Positions 63,961-64,000 of a stretch of DNA of 64,000 nucleotides are shown here, piece after piece. Within the stretch, counting starts at the first letter, position 1. Each line of letters begins with the position of its first letter. The stretch is from Nocardia sp. BSTN01 (GTDB lineage: Bacteria > Actinomycetota > Actinomycetes > Mycobacteriales > Mycobacteriaceae): the NCBI RefSeq assembly GCF_015354405.1, contig NZ_JADKYP010000001.1, positions 338,459 to 402,458 of the forward strand. Reading direction: 5' to 3'. A program made the translations under genes and the position numbers. Below the pieces are notes generated by a model that saw only the letters and a list, made by a program, of their open reading frames with translations, did not search any database and was not told the DNA's origin.

Positions 63961-64000
63961 GTGAACTTTTCGTGCAAACCTCCGCAAAACTGCTGCGAAA
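63961..64000 (+). CDS. Start of a further gene (partial, runs off right edge)
   Basis: GTG 63961, nine bases after the previous stop, opens NFSCKPPQNCCE and is still open at the window end. A purine-rich GGGGACAG lies 14–21 bases upstream. Too short to identify; it continues the coupled chain. Confidence 0.4.
   Translation, partial: MNFSCKPPQNCCE

Overview
The window is high-GC actinobacterial chromosome. Gene content and order fit Nocardia or a close relative in the Mycobacteriales. The block glmS – nnr – alr – tsaE/tsaB/rimI/tsaD – groES/groEL1 – whiB3 – Rv3415c-like – sigD/rsdA – DUF5319 – guaB/guaB3/guaA follows the Mycobacterium tuberculosis Rv3409c–Rv3436c neighbourhood. MspA-type porins, the ImuA'/ImuB/DnaE2 mutasome, homodimeric Icd, WhiB3 and SigK all point to mycolic-acid bacteria. 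The genus is inferred; no rRNA or tRNA gene was found to settle it.

Layout. 1–820: edge of a WXG100/YbaB-type (type VII secretion) locus. 916–16662: cell-wall and housekeeping genes (glmS, nnr, alr, the t6A genes, rimI), a membrane-anchored Hsp70-like protein, then CIRCE-controlled groES–groEL1. 16851–22608: regulators, namely SigK with an unusually short anti-sigma protein, WhiB3, and SigD with its anti-sigma factor RsdA. 22876–28384: GMP synthesis (guaB, guaB3, guaA) with a hydrolase between. 28466–35820: an envelope-stress cluster resembling corynebacterial EsrISR (PspC/toast-rack protein, PspC-type histidine kinase, LuxR-type regulator) with two MspA porin genes inserted, one frameshifted, followed by a Ser/Thr kinase. 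36226–46434: SOS-controlled imuA'-imuB and dnaE2, each behind a recognisable SOS box, with a hydrolase, a sucrase/ferredoxin-like protein, an SDR and an MHS-type transporter between them. 46500–51057: DUF167, TrmL, a GNAT remnant, DUF3017, metX behind a SAM-IV riboswitch, and icd. 51240–58807: a transporter, a small K+-channel-like protein, and a TetR gene followed by a five-gene acyl-CoA (beta-oxidation-type) operon. 58871–60606: a hydrolase and exonuclease III.

From about 60.7 kb the character changes. A minus-strand cassette (113-aa protein, DUF6879, XRE-DUF5753) lies back to back with a chain of very short, start/stop-overlapping plus-strand genes that runs off the right edge. This looks like an accessory or mobile region.

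Most worth following up: the small ORF that sits between the SAM-IV riboswitch and metX where metY would be expected; the coupled miniprotein chain at 62.6–64 kb; the pair of related palindromes around the TetR gene and lipid operon; the near-perfect 22-bp hairpin between groES and groEL1; and the Hsp70-like membrane protein beside groE.
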